From positions 124,001 to 188,000 of the forward strand of contig NZ_JAAVXB010000003.1 of NCBI RefSeq assembly GCF_012241385.1: DNA of 64,000 bases. Reading direction: 5' to 3'. The notes under the pieces were generated by a model. The model was given only the letters and a program-made list of their open reading frames with translations. It searched no databases and was not told the origin of the DNA. Every line of letters starts with the position of its first letter. The first letter of the stretch is position 1. Positions 15,172-25,601 of the stretch are shown here, piece by piece. The stretch comes from Solimonas marina (GTDB taxonomy: Bacteria; Pseudomonadota; Gammaproteobacteria; Nevskiales; Nevskiaceae). The position numbers and the translations under genes are program-made.

Positions 15172-15187
15172 TGGCATGGTCCATGCT
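15172..15187 (+). promoter_or_regulatory. Sigma-54 promoter of glnK-amtB
   Basis: TGGCATGGTCCATGCT: GG and GC 10 bp apart, two departures from the full consensus (T for C at position 6 and A for T in the -12 box). With the NtrC-type site upstream it fits nitrogen-starvation control. Start near 15198. Confidence 0.75.
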
Positions 15188-15260
15188 TTGAAGCGACGGG
15201 CCGCCGCGGTGTTGAGGGCTCCCCGGCGTCAGGACGCTTTCCGACTCAGGAGTGATTTGA

Positions 15261-15599
<339 letters not shown>

Positions 15600-15619
15600 G
15601 TACCGAAGGGGGAACACTA

Positions 15620-17080
15620 ATGATGCGCAAATTTCTAAGTGCCGCTGTGCTCGCGGCCGCCTTTGGCCTCGGGCCGGTTGCCTGGGCACAGGACACGACG
15701 GCTCCGGCCGACACGGCCCCGGCCGCTGCCGAAACGGCGGCTCCGGATGCCGCCACGGCCGCCGCTCCTGCGGACGACGCTGCGGCCGCAGCCGCCACGC
15801 CTGCACCGGCCGAAGAAGCGCCGGCGCCGGCTGAAGAAGCCAAGCCGACGCTGGATTCGGGCAACACCGCCTGGATGCTGACGTCGATGGCGCTGGTGCT
15901 GTTCATGACCATCCCCGGCCTGGCGCTGTTCTACGCCGGTATGGTTCGTACCAAGAACGTGCTCAGCGTGATGATGCAGTGCTTCGCGATCACGTCGCTG
16001 GTGACGATCCTGTGGGCCGTTTACGCCTACAGCCTCGCGTTCACCGAAGGCACGACGATGAACGCCATCATTGGTGGCACCTCGAAGTTCTTCATGAAGG
16101 GCATCAACGTCGAAGCGCTGTCCGGCTCGATCCCGGAAAGCGTGTTCATGTGCTTCCAGATGACCTTCGCGATCATCACCCCGGCGCTGATCGTCGGCGC
16201 GTTTGCTGAGCGCATGAAGTTCTCCGCGATGCTGGTGTTCATGACCCTCTGGCTGACGGTCTGCTACGCGCCGATCTGCCACATGGTCTGGGGCGGCGGC
16301 TGGCTCGGCAGCAAGGGCATCCTCGACTTCGCCGGCGGCACGGTCGTGCACATCAACGCCGGTATCGCCGGCCTGGTCTGCGCGCTGGTCCTCGGCAAGC
16401 GCAAGGGCTACGGCGAAACCGCGATGAAGCCGAACAACATCGGCTACACGCTGGTCGGCGCCTCGATGCTGTGGGTGGGCTGGTTCGGCTTCAACGCCGG
16501 TTCGGAACTCGCGGCTGACGGCGTTGCCGGTACGGCGATGATGGCCACGCAGATCGCGACCGCCGCTGCGGCGCTGGGCTGGATGTTCGCGGAGTGGATC
16601 GTCAGCGGCAAGCCGACCATCCTCGGTATCGCCTCGGGTGCGGTGGCTGGCCTCGTTGCCATCACGCCGGCGTCCGGCACGGCAGGCCCGATGGGCGCCA
16701 TCGCCATCGGTCTGGCGGCGGGTGTGATCTGCTTCCTGGCGGCGACCAAGCTCAAGAACGCGCTCGGCTACGACGACTCGCTCGACGCTTTCGGCGTGCA
16801 CTGCATCGGCGGCATCGTCGGCGCGCTGCTGACCGGTGTGTTCGCGGCCCCGTCGCTCGGCGGCTTCGGCACGGTCGGCACCGAAGGTCACAACAGCTTC
16901 GGCGCGCAGTTCACGGTGCAGGTCATCGGCGTCCTGACGACGCTGGTCTGGACCGGCGTCGGCAGCTTCATCCTGCTGATGATCACCAAGGTCGTCTGCG
17001 GTGGCCTGCGCGTCAGCGAAGAAGCCGAAGCCGAAGGCCTCGACGTCTCGCTGCACGGCGAGCAGGGTTATCACCTGTAA
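15620..17080 (+). CDS. amtB: Ammonium transporter AmtB
   Basis: 486 residues. Signal peptide (1-23, ending AWAQ), then an unusual Ala/Pro/Glu-rich periplasmic segment of about 50 residues, then 11 membrane segments of the Amt/Rh fold. Pore and gate residues are in the stretches DFAGGTVVHINAGIAGL and DAFGVHCIGGIVGALLTGVFA, which hold the twin pore histidines. It imports ammonium at low concentration and is closed by GlnK. Start at ATG 15620 (a second ATG follows directly) after GGGGGA. Second gene of the glnK operon; a strong terminator follows. Confidence 0.95.
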   Translation: MMRKFLSAAVLAAAFGLGPVAWAQDTTAPADTAPAAAETAAPDAATAAAPADDAAAAAATPAPAEEAPAPAEEAKPTLDSGNTAWMLTSMALVLFMTIPGLALFYAGMVRTKNVLSVMMQCFAITSLVTILWAVYAYSLAFTEGTTMNAIIGGTSKFFMKGINVEALSGSIPESVFMCFQMTFAIITPALIVGAFAERMKFSAMLVFMTLWLTVCYAPICHMVWGGGWLGSKGILDFAGGTVVHINAGIAGLVCALVLGKRKGYGETAMKPNNIGYTLVGASMLWVGWFGFNAGSELAADGVAGTAMMATQIATAAAALGWMFAEWIVSGKPTILGIASGAVAGLVAITPASGTAGPMGAIAIGLAAGVICFLAATKLKNALGYDDSLDAFGVHCIGGIVGALLTGVFAAPSLGGFGTVGTEGHNSFGAQFTVQVIGVLTTLVWTGVGSFILLMITKVVCGGLRVSEEAEAEGLDVSLHGEQGYHL

Positions 17081-17107
17081 ACCAACCGATTTCATCTCCG
17101 GTGGGTT

Positions 17108-17144
17108 GGGGCGGATGCGCGAGCATCCGCCCCTTTTCTTTTTT
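17108..17144 (+). terminator. Intrinsic terminator of glnK-amtB
   Basis: GGGGCGGATGC (17108-17118), GCGA tetraloop, GCATCCGCCCC (17123-17133): 11 perfect pairs, then TTTTCTTTTTT. Confidence 0.93.
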
Positions 17145-17162
17145 GTGCACTCCGTCACATGA

Positions 17163-17636
<474 letters not shown>

Positions 17637-17658
17637 CGCCGCATGTTGCGGATTGTCG

Positions 17659-17692
17659 AACCCGCCCGCGGCTTCCGCGCGGCGGGTTTTTT
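17659..17692 (+). terminator. Intrinsic terminator of the second P-II gene
   Basis: CCCGCC and GGCGGG with an inner CGCG/CGCG pair and small bulge, followed by TTTTTT. Confidence 0.85.
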
Positions 17693-17799
17693 GTTGCCCG
17701 GACATCGGCGCTAAACACCGGCGCAGCCGCGCCCTCGGAAGCTTTGCATCGGCGACCGCGAACGGCGAGACTGATGCGCTCCCACTGTTCGGAACCGCG

Positions 17800-18231
17800 A
17801 TGAAAACGTCCGCCCCCGCGTATCTGCTGCTGGCCGCCTGCGCCGCTCTGACTGCCGGCGCGGCATCCGCGGGGCCTGTTTACAAGTGGATCGACCCCGC
17901 CGGCCGCGTGCATTTCAGTGACACCGCGCAGCCGGGCTGGAAGCGCGTCACCGTCGGCGATGCCAATGGTGCGACGCCGGCGCCGACGGATGCCCCCGCG
18001 GCCGCGTCGGCGGATTCCTCCGACTGCCAGCAGAAGCGCGACACGCTCGACAACTACCGGCGCGCCAGCAAGATCGTCGAGCGCGATGCGCTCGGTAACG
18101 AGCACAGCTACAGCGACGACCAGAAGCAGGAACTGGTGGCGCGGGCCGAAGCGCAGGCGCGCAGTGCCTGCGGCGGCGAACTACCGGACGCGGCATCCGA
18201 CGCGGACGCCAACGCGTCGGATGCGCACTGA
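17800..18231 (+). CDS. DUF4124 domain secreted protein
   Basis: 143 residues: signal peptide (1 to about 24, ending ASA), then the DUF4124 motif VYKWIDPAGRVHFSDTAQPG, a Pro/Ala-rich linker and a C-terminal helical part with two cysteines (DCQQKRD, RSACGGE). DUF4124 proteins are small periplasmic proteins of unknown function that are abundant in Gammaproteobacteria. It lies alone between the P-II terminator and the convergent speE. Confidence 0.85.
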   Translation: MKTSAPAYLLLAACAALTAGAASAGPVYKWIDPAGRVHFSDTAQPGWKRVTVGDANGATPAPTDAPAAASADSSDCQQKRDTLDNYRRASKIVERDALGNEHSYSDDQKQELVARAEAQARSACGGELPDAASDADANASDAH

Positions 18232-18255
18232 CGCCGCGCGGGCGCCGTCAGACGC

Positions 18256-19107
18256 TCAGGCTTTCAGCGCGTCGCGCACATAGGTCGGCAACGCAAACGC
18301 GGCGCGATGCGTGTCGGCGTTGTAGAACTTGCAGCCGAGTGCATCGATTGCCGCTTCGTCGAGGCGTGACGCCAGCGCGCCGGCCTGCTTGCAGGCGATC
18401 GAGCCCGACCACCAACCCGACGGATAGATGACCTGCGGGAAGTGCAGCAACTGCGTCTGCGCGAAACCGGCCTCGCGCATCGCGGTGTGCATTTCGGTGA
18501 TCAGTTCGAGGTGCAGCAGCGGGGATTCCGACTGCTGGACCAGCATGCCGTCCGGCTTCAGGGCCTGGATGCAGTCCAGGTAGAAGCGCTTGCCGAACAG
18601 GCCCTCGGCCGGGCCGACCGGGTCGGTCGAGTCGATGATGATCAGGTCCACCGAGCCAGGCGCGACGTCCTTCATCCACTGGATGCCGTCGCCGAAGAAC
18701 AGCGTCGCGCGCGGGTCGTCGTTCTTGTCGCACAGCTCCGGGAAGTACTGTTCGGACAGGCGCGTGACGCGCTCGTCGATCTCGACCTGGGTGGCCGACT
18801 TCACTTCCGGGTGCTTGAGCACCTCGCGCAGCGTGCCGCAGTCACCGCCGCCGACGATGACGACGGTCTCCGGATTCGGGTGCGAGTTCAGCGCCGGGTG
18901 CGACATCATCTCGTGGTAGAGGAAGTTGTCGCGGGTCGAGACCATCGTGCAGCCGTCGATCGTCATCAGCCAGCCGAAGGTTTCGGTCTTCCAGATCTCG
19001 ATCTTCTGGTAGGGCGTCTGTTCCTCGTGCACCTTTTCGCCCTTCAGCGAAAACGCGGTGCCGGTGCTTTCCATCGGCTCGGTGAACCAGCTGCGATCCA
19101 GCGTCAT
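18256..19107 (-). CDS. speE: Polyamine aminopropyltransferase (spermidine synthase)
   Basis: 283 residues, full-length SpeE. SAM-like binding motif VVIVGGGDCGTLREVLKHP (82-100), catalytic aspartate D159 in IIIDSTDPVGPAEGL, and the putrescine-contacting W/Y residues at the C terminus (YPSGWWSGS). It transfers aminopropyl from decarboxylated SAM to putrescine. It is divergent from speA, 138 bp apart, so the two polyamine genes share a control region. No SAM decarboxylase (speD) or agmatine-using enzyme is in the window. Confidence 0.95.
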   Translation of the reverse strand: MTLDRSWFTEPMESTGTAFSLKGEKVHEEQTPYQKIEIWKTETFGWLMTIDGCTMVSTRDNFLYHEMMSHPALNSHPNPETVVIVGGGDCGTLREVLKHPEVKSATQVEIDERVTRLSEQYFPELCDKNDDPRATLFFGDGIQWMKDVAPGSVDLIIIDSTDPVGPAEGLFGKRFYLDCIQALKPDGMLVQQSESPLLHLELITEMHTAMREAGFAQTQLLHFPQVIYPSGWWSGSIACKQAGALASRLDEAAIDALGCKFYNADTHRAAFALPTYVRDALKA

Positions 19108-19245
19108 GACGTCTCTCGGTTACGGCTTGGCGTGAACAATGATGGCGGGATTCCGCCGGGCGTGATGCTCGCTGTCACCATGCAGCACTTACAATGGCGG
19201 CCGCACGCCCTTAAGGCGGGCGAGTATATCGGGTGACGACGCGAA

Positions 19246-21147
19246 ATGAATGACAAGGCGGTGGCGGTGGCGCAACACTGGGACGCGGTGCAGGCGCGCG
19301 AGTTGTACAACGTTCCGCAGTGGGGCGAGGGCTATTTCGACGTGCGCGACGGGCATGTCCATGTCCTGCCGTTTCGCGAAAAGACCCGGACGTCCATCGA
19401 CCTCTACGAGCTGGCGCGACGCCTGCCCGCCGAGGGCCTGGATCTGCCGGTGCTGGTGCGCTTCGTCAACATCCTGCACGACCGCGTCGACCAGCTGACC
19501 GATGCCTTTGCGCAGGCGATCGGCGAGCTGGGCTATAACGGCCGCTACACGGCGGTCTACCCGATCAAGGTCAACCAGCAAGGCGATGTGGTCGAGCAGA
19601 TCGTCGCGCATGGTGGCGAGCGCGTCGGTATCGAGGCCGGCAGCAAGCCGGAGCTGGCGGCGGTGCTCGGTCTGGCGCGCCCCGGCAGCGTCATCGTCTG
19701 TAACGGTTACAAGGACCGCGCCTATATCCGTCGCGCACTGATCGGACAGAAGCTCGGCCATCAGGTCTACATCGTCGTCGAAAAGCTCTCCGAGTTGCCG
19801 CTGCTGATCGAGGCCGCGAAGGATCTCGATGTCGCGCCGGTGGTGGGTCTGCGCGTGCGCCTGACGTCGAACTTCACCAGCACTCAGCAGAACACCGGCG
19901 GCGAGAAGGCCAAGTTCGGCCTGACCTCGTCGCAGCTGCTCGAAGCGGTGGAGATGCTGCGCGCCGCGGACCGTCTGTCGTCGGTGCAGATGATCCACTT
20001 CCACCTCGGCTCGCAGGTCGCCAATGTGCAGGACATCGCCAAGGGCCTGCGCGAGGCGGCGCGCTTTTATGTCGAACTGCGACGGCTCGGCGCGCCGATC
20101 GACGTCGTCGACGTCGGCGGCGGTCTCGGCGTCGACTACGAGGGTACCCGTTCGCGCTCGTTCTGTTCGATGAACTACTCGCTGCGCGAATACGCGCGCA
20201 ACATCCTGCGGCCGTTGCAGGAGGTCTGTGCGGCGGAAGGCATGCCGGAGCCGAACGTCATTTCCGAGTCGGGCCGCGCGCTGACTGCGCACCACGCGGT
20301 GCTGATCGCCGACGTCGTCGACCGCGACGAGATTCCGCAGCAGGCGCTGGAGGCGCCGGCCACCGACGCGCCGGCGGTGCTGCACGAGCTCTACGCACTG
20401 TTCGACCAGATCGACCAGCAGGGGCCGATCGAGACGCTGCACGATGCCGCGCAGTTCTTCGCCGACGCGCAGGCGCAGTACACACTGGGGCTGCTGAACC
20501 TGCCGCAGCGCGCCTACGCCGAGCGCGCGTACTTCGCGTTGTCGCGCGCGGTGCTGCCCAAGCTCGATCCGTCGATCCGCGCGCAGCGTGATGCACTCGA
20601 CGAGCTGCGTGAAAAGCTCGCGGCCAAGTATTTCTGCAATTTCTCGGTGTTCCAGTCGGTGCCCGACGCCTGGGCCATCGACCAGGTCTTTCCGATCATG
20701 CCGATCCACCGCCTCGACGAGCGCCCCGACGTTCGGGCGCGGCTCTGCGATCTGACCTGCGATTCCGACGGCCGCCTCGATCAATACGTCGATCGCGAGG
20801 GGCTGATGCCGACCTTGGCATTGCACGACTTCGAAGAGGGCGATCGTTACCTGATCGGCTTCTTCATGGTCGGCGCCTATCAGGAAATCCTCGGCGACAT
20901 GCACAACCTGTTCGGCGACACCAATGCCGTCAACGTCGTGCTGGATGAGGCCGGCGGCTGGCGTCTCGAAGGTGCCGAGCTGGGCGACCGCACCGACGAA
21001 TTGCTGCGCTACGTGCATTTGCTGCCGGAGCAGCTCGAAGCCGGCTATCGCGCCAAGCTCGTCGCCAGCGGTCTGCCGCAGGCCGAGCAGGACGCGCTGT
21101 ACGCTGAACTCGACGCGGGGCTGTCGGGCTACACCTATCTGGGCTGA
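19246..21147 (+). CDS. speA: Biosynthetic arginine decarboxylase
   Basis: 633 residues, the usual size for the large PLP-dependent SpeA. The PLP lysine is in YPIKVNQQGDVVEQI, and DVGGGLGVDYEGTRS and FSVFQSVPDAWAIDQ are conserved family stretches. It makes agmatine from arginine, which then leads to putrescine for SpeE encoded divergently. Start ATG at 19246. A strong hairpin (21187-21218) separates it from the convergent epsC. Confidence 0.96.
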   Translation: MNDKAVAVAQHWDAVQARELYNVPQWGEGYFDVRDGHVHVLPFREKTRTSIDLYELARRLPAEGLDLPVLVRFVNILHDRVDQLTDAFAQAIGELGYNGRYTAVYPIKVNQQGDVVEQIVAHGGERVGIEAGSKPELAAVLGLARPGSVIVCNGYKDRAYIRRALIGQKLGHQVYIVVEKLSELPLLIEAAKDLDVAPVVGLRVRLTSNFTSTQQNTGGEKAKFGLTSSQLLEAVEMLRAADRLSSVQMIHFHLGSQVANVQDIAKGLREAARFYVELRRLGAPIDVVDVGGGLGVDYEGTRSRSFCSMNYSLREYARNILRPLQEVCAAEGMPEPNVISESGRALTAHHAVLIADVVDRDEIPQQALEAPATDAPAVLHELYALFDQIDQQGPIETLHDAAQFFADAQAQYTLGLLNLPQRAYAERAYFALSRAVLPKLDPSIRAQRDALDELREKLAAKYFCNFSVFQSVPDAWAIDQVFPIMPIHRLDERPDVRARLCDLTCDSDGRLDQYVDREGLMPTLALHDFEEGDRYLIGFFMVGAYQEILGDMHNLFGDTNAVNVVLDEAGGWRLEGAELGDRTDELLRYVHLLPEQLEAGYRAKLVASGLPQAEQDALYAELDAGLSGYTYLG

Positions 21148-21186
21148 TCCGGGCCGGCGCCGCGCGCTGGAGGGGCGAACGAAAGA

Positions 21187-21221
21187 GGCCGCCGCCGGTC
21201 ATTGTGCCGGCGGCGGCCTTT
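21187..21221. terminator. Hairpin between speA and epsC (bidirectional terminator)
   Basis: GGCCGCCGCCGG (21187-21198), 8-nt loop, CCGGCGGCGGCC (21207-21218), 12 perfect pairs between convergent genes. T runs are short, so termination may be only partly Rho-independent. Confidence 0.7.
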
Positions 21222-21237
21222 GTGCTTCGCGTGCGGC

Positions 21238-22179
21238 TCAGGCCGAGCCGTTCTCGTGCGGATCGCGCGACTGCGAACTGGCCTGCGTGATGCTGCTGCC
21301 GGCCGGCAGGCTGCGCGTCAGCCAGACGTTGCCGCCAATGGTCGAGCCGTGGCCGATCGTGACGCGGCCGAGGATGGTCGCACCGGCGTAGATCACCACG
21401 TCGTCCTCGACGATGGGATGGCGTGGCTGGCCCTTTTCGAGCGAGCCGTCCTCGGCGGTTTCGAAGCGCTTGGCGCCGAGCGTGACGTGTTGGTAGAGCC
21501 GCACGTTCTGGCCGATCACCGCCGTCTCGCCGATCACGACACCGGTGCCGTGATCGATGAAGAAGTGCGGGCCGATGGTCGCGCCGGGATGGATGTCGAT
21601 GCCGGTTTCCGAATGCGCAAGCTCGGCGACGATGCGCGCGATCAGCGGCGCACCGAGCGCATACAGCTCGTGCGCGATGCGGTGATGGACCAGCGCCAGC
21701 ACGCCCGGATAGCAGAGCAGCACTTCGTCGACGCTGCGCGCCGCCGGATCGCCGCGAAACGCCGCTTCGACGTCGGTGTCGAGCAGTTGGCGCAGGCGCG
21801 GCAGCGCGTTGGCGAAGGCGGTGACGATCTCGGCGGCGCGCTGCCGCGCCTGCGCATCGCTGATCGGCGTGTCGCCGCTGCGTTCGAGGTGGCTGATCTC
21901 CAGCTGCACCTCGCAGCGCAGCGTCGTCAGCGCGCTGTCGAGGGCGTGGCCGACGAAGAAGTCCTCGCCTTCTCGGCGCAGATCGGCGGGGCCGAGGCGC
22001 AGCGGAAACAGCGCGCTGCGCAGCAGCAGGCAGACCTGATCGATCTTGTCGCGCGACGGAAATTCGCGGCTGTTGAAATCGCGGCTGCGGCCGGCACGCC
22101 AGCGCTCACGCGTCTGACGCAGCTCGGTGACGATGCGGCCGAGATCCCAATGCGGGGTGTCCGGCGTCTTGCTGTTCAT
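21238..22179 (-). CDS. epsC: Serine O-acetyltransferase, EpsC type
   Basis: 313 residues. N-terminal helical domain followed by left-handed beta-helix hexapeptide repeats (GIDIHPGATIGPHFFIDHGTGVVIGE and IVEDDVVIYAGATILGRVTIGHGSTIGG). The DHGTGVVIGE motif holds the catalytic His. It transfers acetyl from acetyl-CoA to serine for cysteine synthesis. ATG 22179 is chosen over the ATG at 22203 because the latter would overlap argH and TAAGGTAG precedes 22179. It follows argH by 7 bp, so both belong to one operon. Confidence 0.9.
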   Translation of the reverse strand: MNSKTPDTPHWDLGRIVTELRQTRERWRAGRSRDFNSREFPSRDKIDQVCLLLRSALFPLRLGPADLRREGEDFFVGHALDSALTTLRCEVQLEISHLERSGDTPISDAQARQRAAEIVTAFANALPRLRQLLDTDVEAAFRGDPAARSVDEVLLCYPGVLALVHHRIAHELYALGAPLIARIVAELAHSETGIDIHPGATIGPHFFIDHGTGVVIGETAVIGQNVRLYQHVTLGAKRFETAEDGSLEKGQPRHPIVEDDVVIYAGATILGRVTIGHGSTIGGNVWLTRSLPAGSSITQASSQSRDPHENGSA

Positions 22180-22186
22180 GGCTACC

Positions 22187-23572
22187 TTATTCCTTGCGCG
22201 CACTCCGCGCGCGGGCGATCGCCGCCCGGACCTGGGCCGGGCTGGTCGCGCCGTAGTGATTGCGTGCCGCCAGCGAGCCTTCGAGCGTGATGCGCTCGTA
22301 GACGTCCTCGCCGATCAGCGGCGAAAAGCGGCGCAGTTCGCCGAGACTCAGCTCGGCGATATCGCAACCCTTGTCCTGTGCGTAGGCGACCGTGCTGCCG
22401 ACGACGTGATGCGCGTCGCGGAACGGCAGGCCCTTGCCGACCAGGTAGTCGGCCAGATCGGTCGCGGTCGAGAATCCCTTGGCGGCTGCGCTTCGACAGT
22501 TGTCGCGGCGAACCTTGATCGCCGGAATCATGTCGGCGTAGACGGCCAGGCAGTTGGTGACGGTGTCGACCGTGTCGAACAGCGGCGGTTTGTCTTCCTG
22601 GTTGTCGCGGTTGTACGCCAACGGTTGGCCCTTCATCAGCACCAGCAAGGCGTTGAGATTGCCGATGACGCGGCCGGTCTTGCCGCGCACCAGCTCCGGC
22701 ACGTCCGGATTCTTCTTCTGCGGCATGATCGAACTGCCGGTGCAGAAGCGGTCGGGCAGGTCGACGAAGGCGAACATCGGCGTCGACCACAGGATCAGCT
22801 CCTCGCTCCAGCGCGACAGGTGTACGAGGATCAGGCTCGCGGCGCTGCAGAATTCGAGCGCGAAGTCGCGATCCGACACCGTGTCCAGCGAATTCTCGGT
22901 GACGCCGTCGAAGCCAAGCTGCTCGGCGACGTCGTGGCGGTCGATCGGATAGACCGTGCCGGCCAGCGCTGCGGCGCCGAGCGGCAGCAGGTTCATGCGC
23001 TTGCGGCAGTCGACGAGGCGCGCGCGGTCGCGCAGCATCTGCTCGCGCCAGGCCAGCATGTGGTGACCGAAGGTGACCGGCTGTGCGATCTGCAGATGCG
23101 TGAAGCCCGGCATCACGCTGTCTGCTTCGCGCTCGGCGAGATCGAGCAGGCCATCGCCGACGCGGTCGATCAGTTGCAGCAGCTCGTCGATCACGTCGCG
23201 CACATAGAGGCGCAGATCGGTGGCGACCTGATCGTTGCGGCTGCGGCCGGTGTGCAGGCGCTTGCCGGCGTCGCCGATGGCTTCGGTCAGCCGCGCCTCG
23301 ATGTTCATGTGTACGTCTTCGAGCTTCTCGCTCCACTCGAAGCGACCGGCCTCGATCTCGGCAAGGATCGCATCGAGTCCGGCGACGATCTTGTCGACGT
23401 CGGTGGCGGACAGCACGCCGACCTTGCCGAGCATGCGCGCATGCGCCTTGCTGCCGGCGATGTCCTGACGGTACAGACGGGCGTCGAAGCTCACGGACTC
23501 GGAGAACTTCTCGACGAGCGCGGACGTGGATTCGACGAAGCGGCCGCCCCAGAGCTTCTGATTGGCAGACAT
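22187..23572 (-). CDS. argH: Argininosuccinate lyase
   Basis: 461 residues, standard ArgH. N-terminal [20 protein letters not shown], the [16 protein letters not shown] active-site segment, and the fumarase-superfamily signature [15 protein letters not shown]. It cleaves argininosuccinate to arginine and fumarate. ATG 23572 matches the family start; upstream extension is not homologous. Divergent from the AlgZ-type kinase gene, exactly as in Pseudomonas, and cotranscribed with epsC. Confidence 0.96.
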   Translation of the reverse strand: MSANQKLWGGRFVESTSALVEKFSESVSFDARLYRQDIAGSKAHARMLGKVGVLSATDVDKIVAGLDAILAEIEAGRFEWSEKLEDVHMNIEARLTEAIGDAGKRLHTGRSRNDQVATDLRLYVRDVIDELLQLIDRVGDGLLDLAEREADSVMPGFTHLQIAQPVTFGHHMLAWREQMLRDRARLVDCRKRMNLLPLGAAALAGTVYPIDRHDVAEQLGFDGVTENSLDTVSDRDFALEFCSAASLILVHLSRWSEELILWSTPMFAFVDLPDRFCTGSSIMPQKKNPDVPELVRGKTGRVIGNLNALLVLMKGQPLAYNRDNQEDKPPLFDTVDTVTNCLAVYADMIPAIKVRRDNCRSAAAKGFSTATDLADYLVGKGLPFRDAHHVVGSTVAYAQDKGCDIAELSLGELRRFSPLIGEDVYERITLEGSLAARNHYGATSPAQVRAAIARARSARKE

Positions 23573-23684
23573 GGCAGGCAACAGTGAAAAAGGTCGGTGA
23601 TTATAAGTTCCCGGCTTGCCGAGCGCCGCGCCGAGACGGCACAGTGTCGGCCGCCGGGGACGTCCCGGCACCAGACCTCGTGCC

Positions 23685-24773
23685 GTGCAGCAGATCGCGC
23701 CCTCGCGCCGCCACAGCCTCGACCTGATTCCGAACTTCTGCGAAGCGCGTCCGGTGCTGTCGCTGGCGTTCACGATGGCGGTGGTCGCGGCGGTGCTGAC
23801 CCTGGCCAACGGCGGCATCGGCGCCGGCCTGCTGCAGCGCTGGCTGTTGCTGACCCTGTACCTGCAGTGGATCGGCATTTGCTCGGCAGCGACCTTGTGC
23901 TGGGCGCGGCGCTGGTTGCGCTACGCGCGCGCCGGCGTGGTGTTCTTCGTCTGCTGGGGTCTGTTGGTCGTCATTACCGCGGTGATCTCTGATCTGGCCT
24001 ACCTGTTCGGCCTGTACATGCACTGGGACCTGGGGGGCTACGGCGAAGGCCGCGTCGCCTTCGTGCTGCGCCACGCGCTGATCGCCGCGTTCGTCGCATT
24101 CCTGCTGTTGCGCTACTTCTGGGTGCGCAACCAGTGGTCGATGCAGGTCCGCGCCGAAGGTGAAGCGCGTTACCAGGCACTCAATGCGCGCATCCGCCCG
24201 CACTTCCTGTTCAATTCGCTCAACAGCCTGGCGGCGCTGATCCAGGTGCGCCCGGACGAAGCGGAGATGATGGTCGAGGATCTTGCCGACCTGTTTCGCG
24301 CCAGCCTCGGCAAGGGCTTGCAGGTGGCGCCGCTGCTTGAAGAGATCGGCCTGTGTCATGCCTATCTGCGGATCGAGAAGCTGCGTCTTGGCGAGCGACT
24401 GATCGTCGAATGGGACGTGCCGGAAGATGTGCTCGAATGGCAGGTGCCGAAGCTGATCTTGCAGCCGGTGATCGAGAATGCCGTGCACCACGGTATCTCG
24501 CGTCTGTCGCAAAGTGGGGTCGTGCGCATCGCCGCGCGTGAGATCTTCGGGCGATTGGTGATCGAGGTCAGCAACCCGATGGCCGACTCCAATCAGCCGG
24601 AGCGTCAGGGCAATCGCGTCGCCACCGACAACATTGCCCAACGCCTCAAGCTGATTTACGGTGGCGGGGCGCGGCTGGAGTTGGGCCGCGATCTGCGGTT
24701 GGAAGGCGGGGTGTTTCGGGCGCGACTGGTGCTGCCGCGTATGATGCGGCCGGAAGCGACTTCGGCTGCTTAG
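23685..24773 (+). CDS. algZ: LytS/AlgZ-type sensor histidine kinase
   Basis: About 362 residues. Four membrane segments in the N-terminal half, no conventional HAMP, then a His_kinase domain with the atypical [16 protein letters not shown] phospho-acceptor motif of the LytS/AlgZ class and a HATPase with [16 protein letters not shown]. It phosphorylates the adjacent LytTR regulator. GTG 23685 is preferred, since the N terminus [15 protein letters not shown] then matches AlgZ-like kinases; a TTG at 23616 is possible. In Pseudomonas the equivalent pair controls alginate and twitching; the signal here is unknown. Confidence 0.85.
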   Translation: MQQIAPSRRHSLDLIPNFCEARPVLSLAFTMAVVAAVLTLANGGIGAGLLQRWLLLTLYLQWIGICSAATLCWARRWLRYARAGVVFFVCWGLLVVITAVISDLAYLFGLYMHWDLGGYGEGRVAFVLRHALIAAFVAFLLLRYFWVRNQWSMQVRAEGEARYQALNARIRPHFLFNSLNSLAALIQVRPDEAEMMVEDLADLFRASLGKGLQVAPLLEEIGLCHAYLRIEKLRLGERLIVEWDVPEDVLEWQVPKLILQPVIENAVHHGISRLSQSGVVRIAAREIFGRLVIEVSNPMADSNQPERQGNRVATDNIAQRLKLIYGGGARLELGRDLRLEGGVFRARLVLPRMMRPEATSAA

Positions 24774-24793
24774 TGCGAAGAGGAGAAACAAGA

Positions 24794-25534
24794 ATGCGCG
24801 TCGTGATCGTGGATGACGAACCCTTGGCGCGGGAACGCGTCAAGCGTCTGCTGCAAGAATTTCCGGGGTATGAAATTGTCGGCGAGGCCGACAACGGCGA
24901 AACCGCGCTCGACGTCATCGACGACGAGGAGCCGGATTTGGTCCTGCTCGACATTCGCATGGGCGGCATCGACGGTTTGCAGGTCGGTCGTCAGCTTGCC
25001 GAAATGGACATGCCGCCGGCGGTGATCTTCACCACCGCATATTCGGAGCACGCGTTGTCGGCGTTCGACGCCAACGCGTCGGCCTATCTTCTCAAGCCGA
25101 TCCGCATGGAGAAGCTGCGCGACGCGCTACAGCGTGTGCGCAAGCCGACCCGCGCGCACAAGCCGTCGTCGGTGGTGGACACCAGCTCGCAGCTCAAGCG
25201 CGAATTCATTCTGGCGACGACGCGCGACGGCCTGATCCGCGTGCCGACGCAGGAAGTGGTCTACTTCCTGGCCGATCAGAAGTACACGACTGTCGCGCAC
25301 ATGCACGGCGAAGTGCTGATCGAGGAATCGCTAAAGACGCTTGAGGACGACCTGCAGCCGCAGTTTCTGCGTGTGCATCGCAAGGCTTTGGTCAACACCA
25401 AGTTCATCGCCAGTCTCGAACGCGACCGGCACGGCGAACAGCATCACTGGCTGAAAATGAAGCACGCCGCGCAATCGCTGCCGGTGTCGCGCCGCCGGCT
25501 CGCCGAGGTCAGACGGTTTCTGACCGAAGCTTGA
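24794..25534 (+). CDS. algR: LytTR-type response regulator (AlgR-like)
   Basis: 246 residues. Receiver domain with phospho-acceptor D53 in [10 protein letters not shown] and the conserved lysine in [10 protein letters not shown], then a LytTR DNA-binding domain (about 140-245) with [12 protein letters not shown] and [11 protein letters not shown]. AlgR-type regulators bind DNA through beta strands. ATG 24794 has AGGAG at 24781-24785. Overlaps nothing but follows the kinase by 20 bp, and hemC follows by 67 bp, the same order as in Pseudomonas. Confidence 0.9.
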   Translation: MRVVIVDDEPLARERVKRLLQEFPGYEIVGEADNGETALDVIDDEEPDLVLLDIRMGGIDGLQVGRQLAEMDMPPAVIFTTAYSEHALSAFDANASAYLLKPIRMEKLRDALQRVRKPTRAHKPSSVVDTSSQLKREFILATTRDGLIRVPTQEVVYFLADQKYTTVAHMHGEVLIEESLKTLEDDLQPQFLRVHRKALVNTKFIASLERDRHGEQHHWLKMKHAAQSLPVSRRRLAEVRRFLTEA

Positions 25535-25601
25535 GTGGTGGGGGCGATTGGCGGCTGGCGCCAGTCGCCCCGCCACGCTCCCACCCTCCATCACACATCG
25601 C

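Noticed and set aside
15700-15845. GCC/GCG-rich repeat-like tract
   Set aside because: In-frame low-complexity Ala/Pro/Glu segment of AmtB with intact frame, not a mobile repeat.
17140-17160. NtrC-type site before the second P-II gene
   Set aside because: Only one TGCAC half-site near 17146; no inverted partner at 7-bp spacing.
19189-21018. Minus-strand 609-codon open frame
   Set aside because: Antisense to speA; no motif and reversed codon bias.
22127-23587. Plus-strand 486-codon open frame
   Set aside because: Antisense to argH, shadow of a GC-rich gene.
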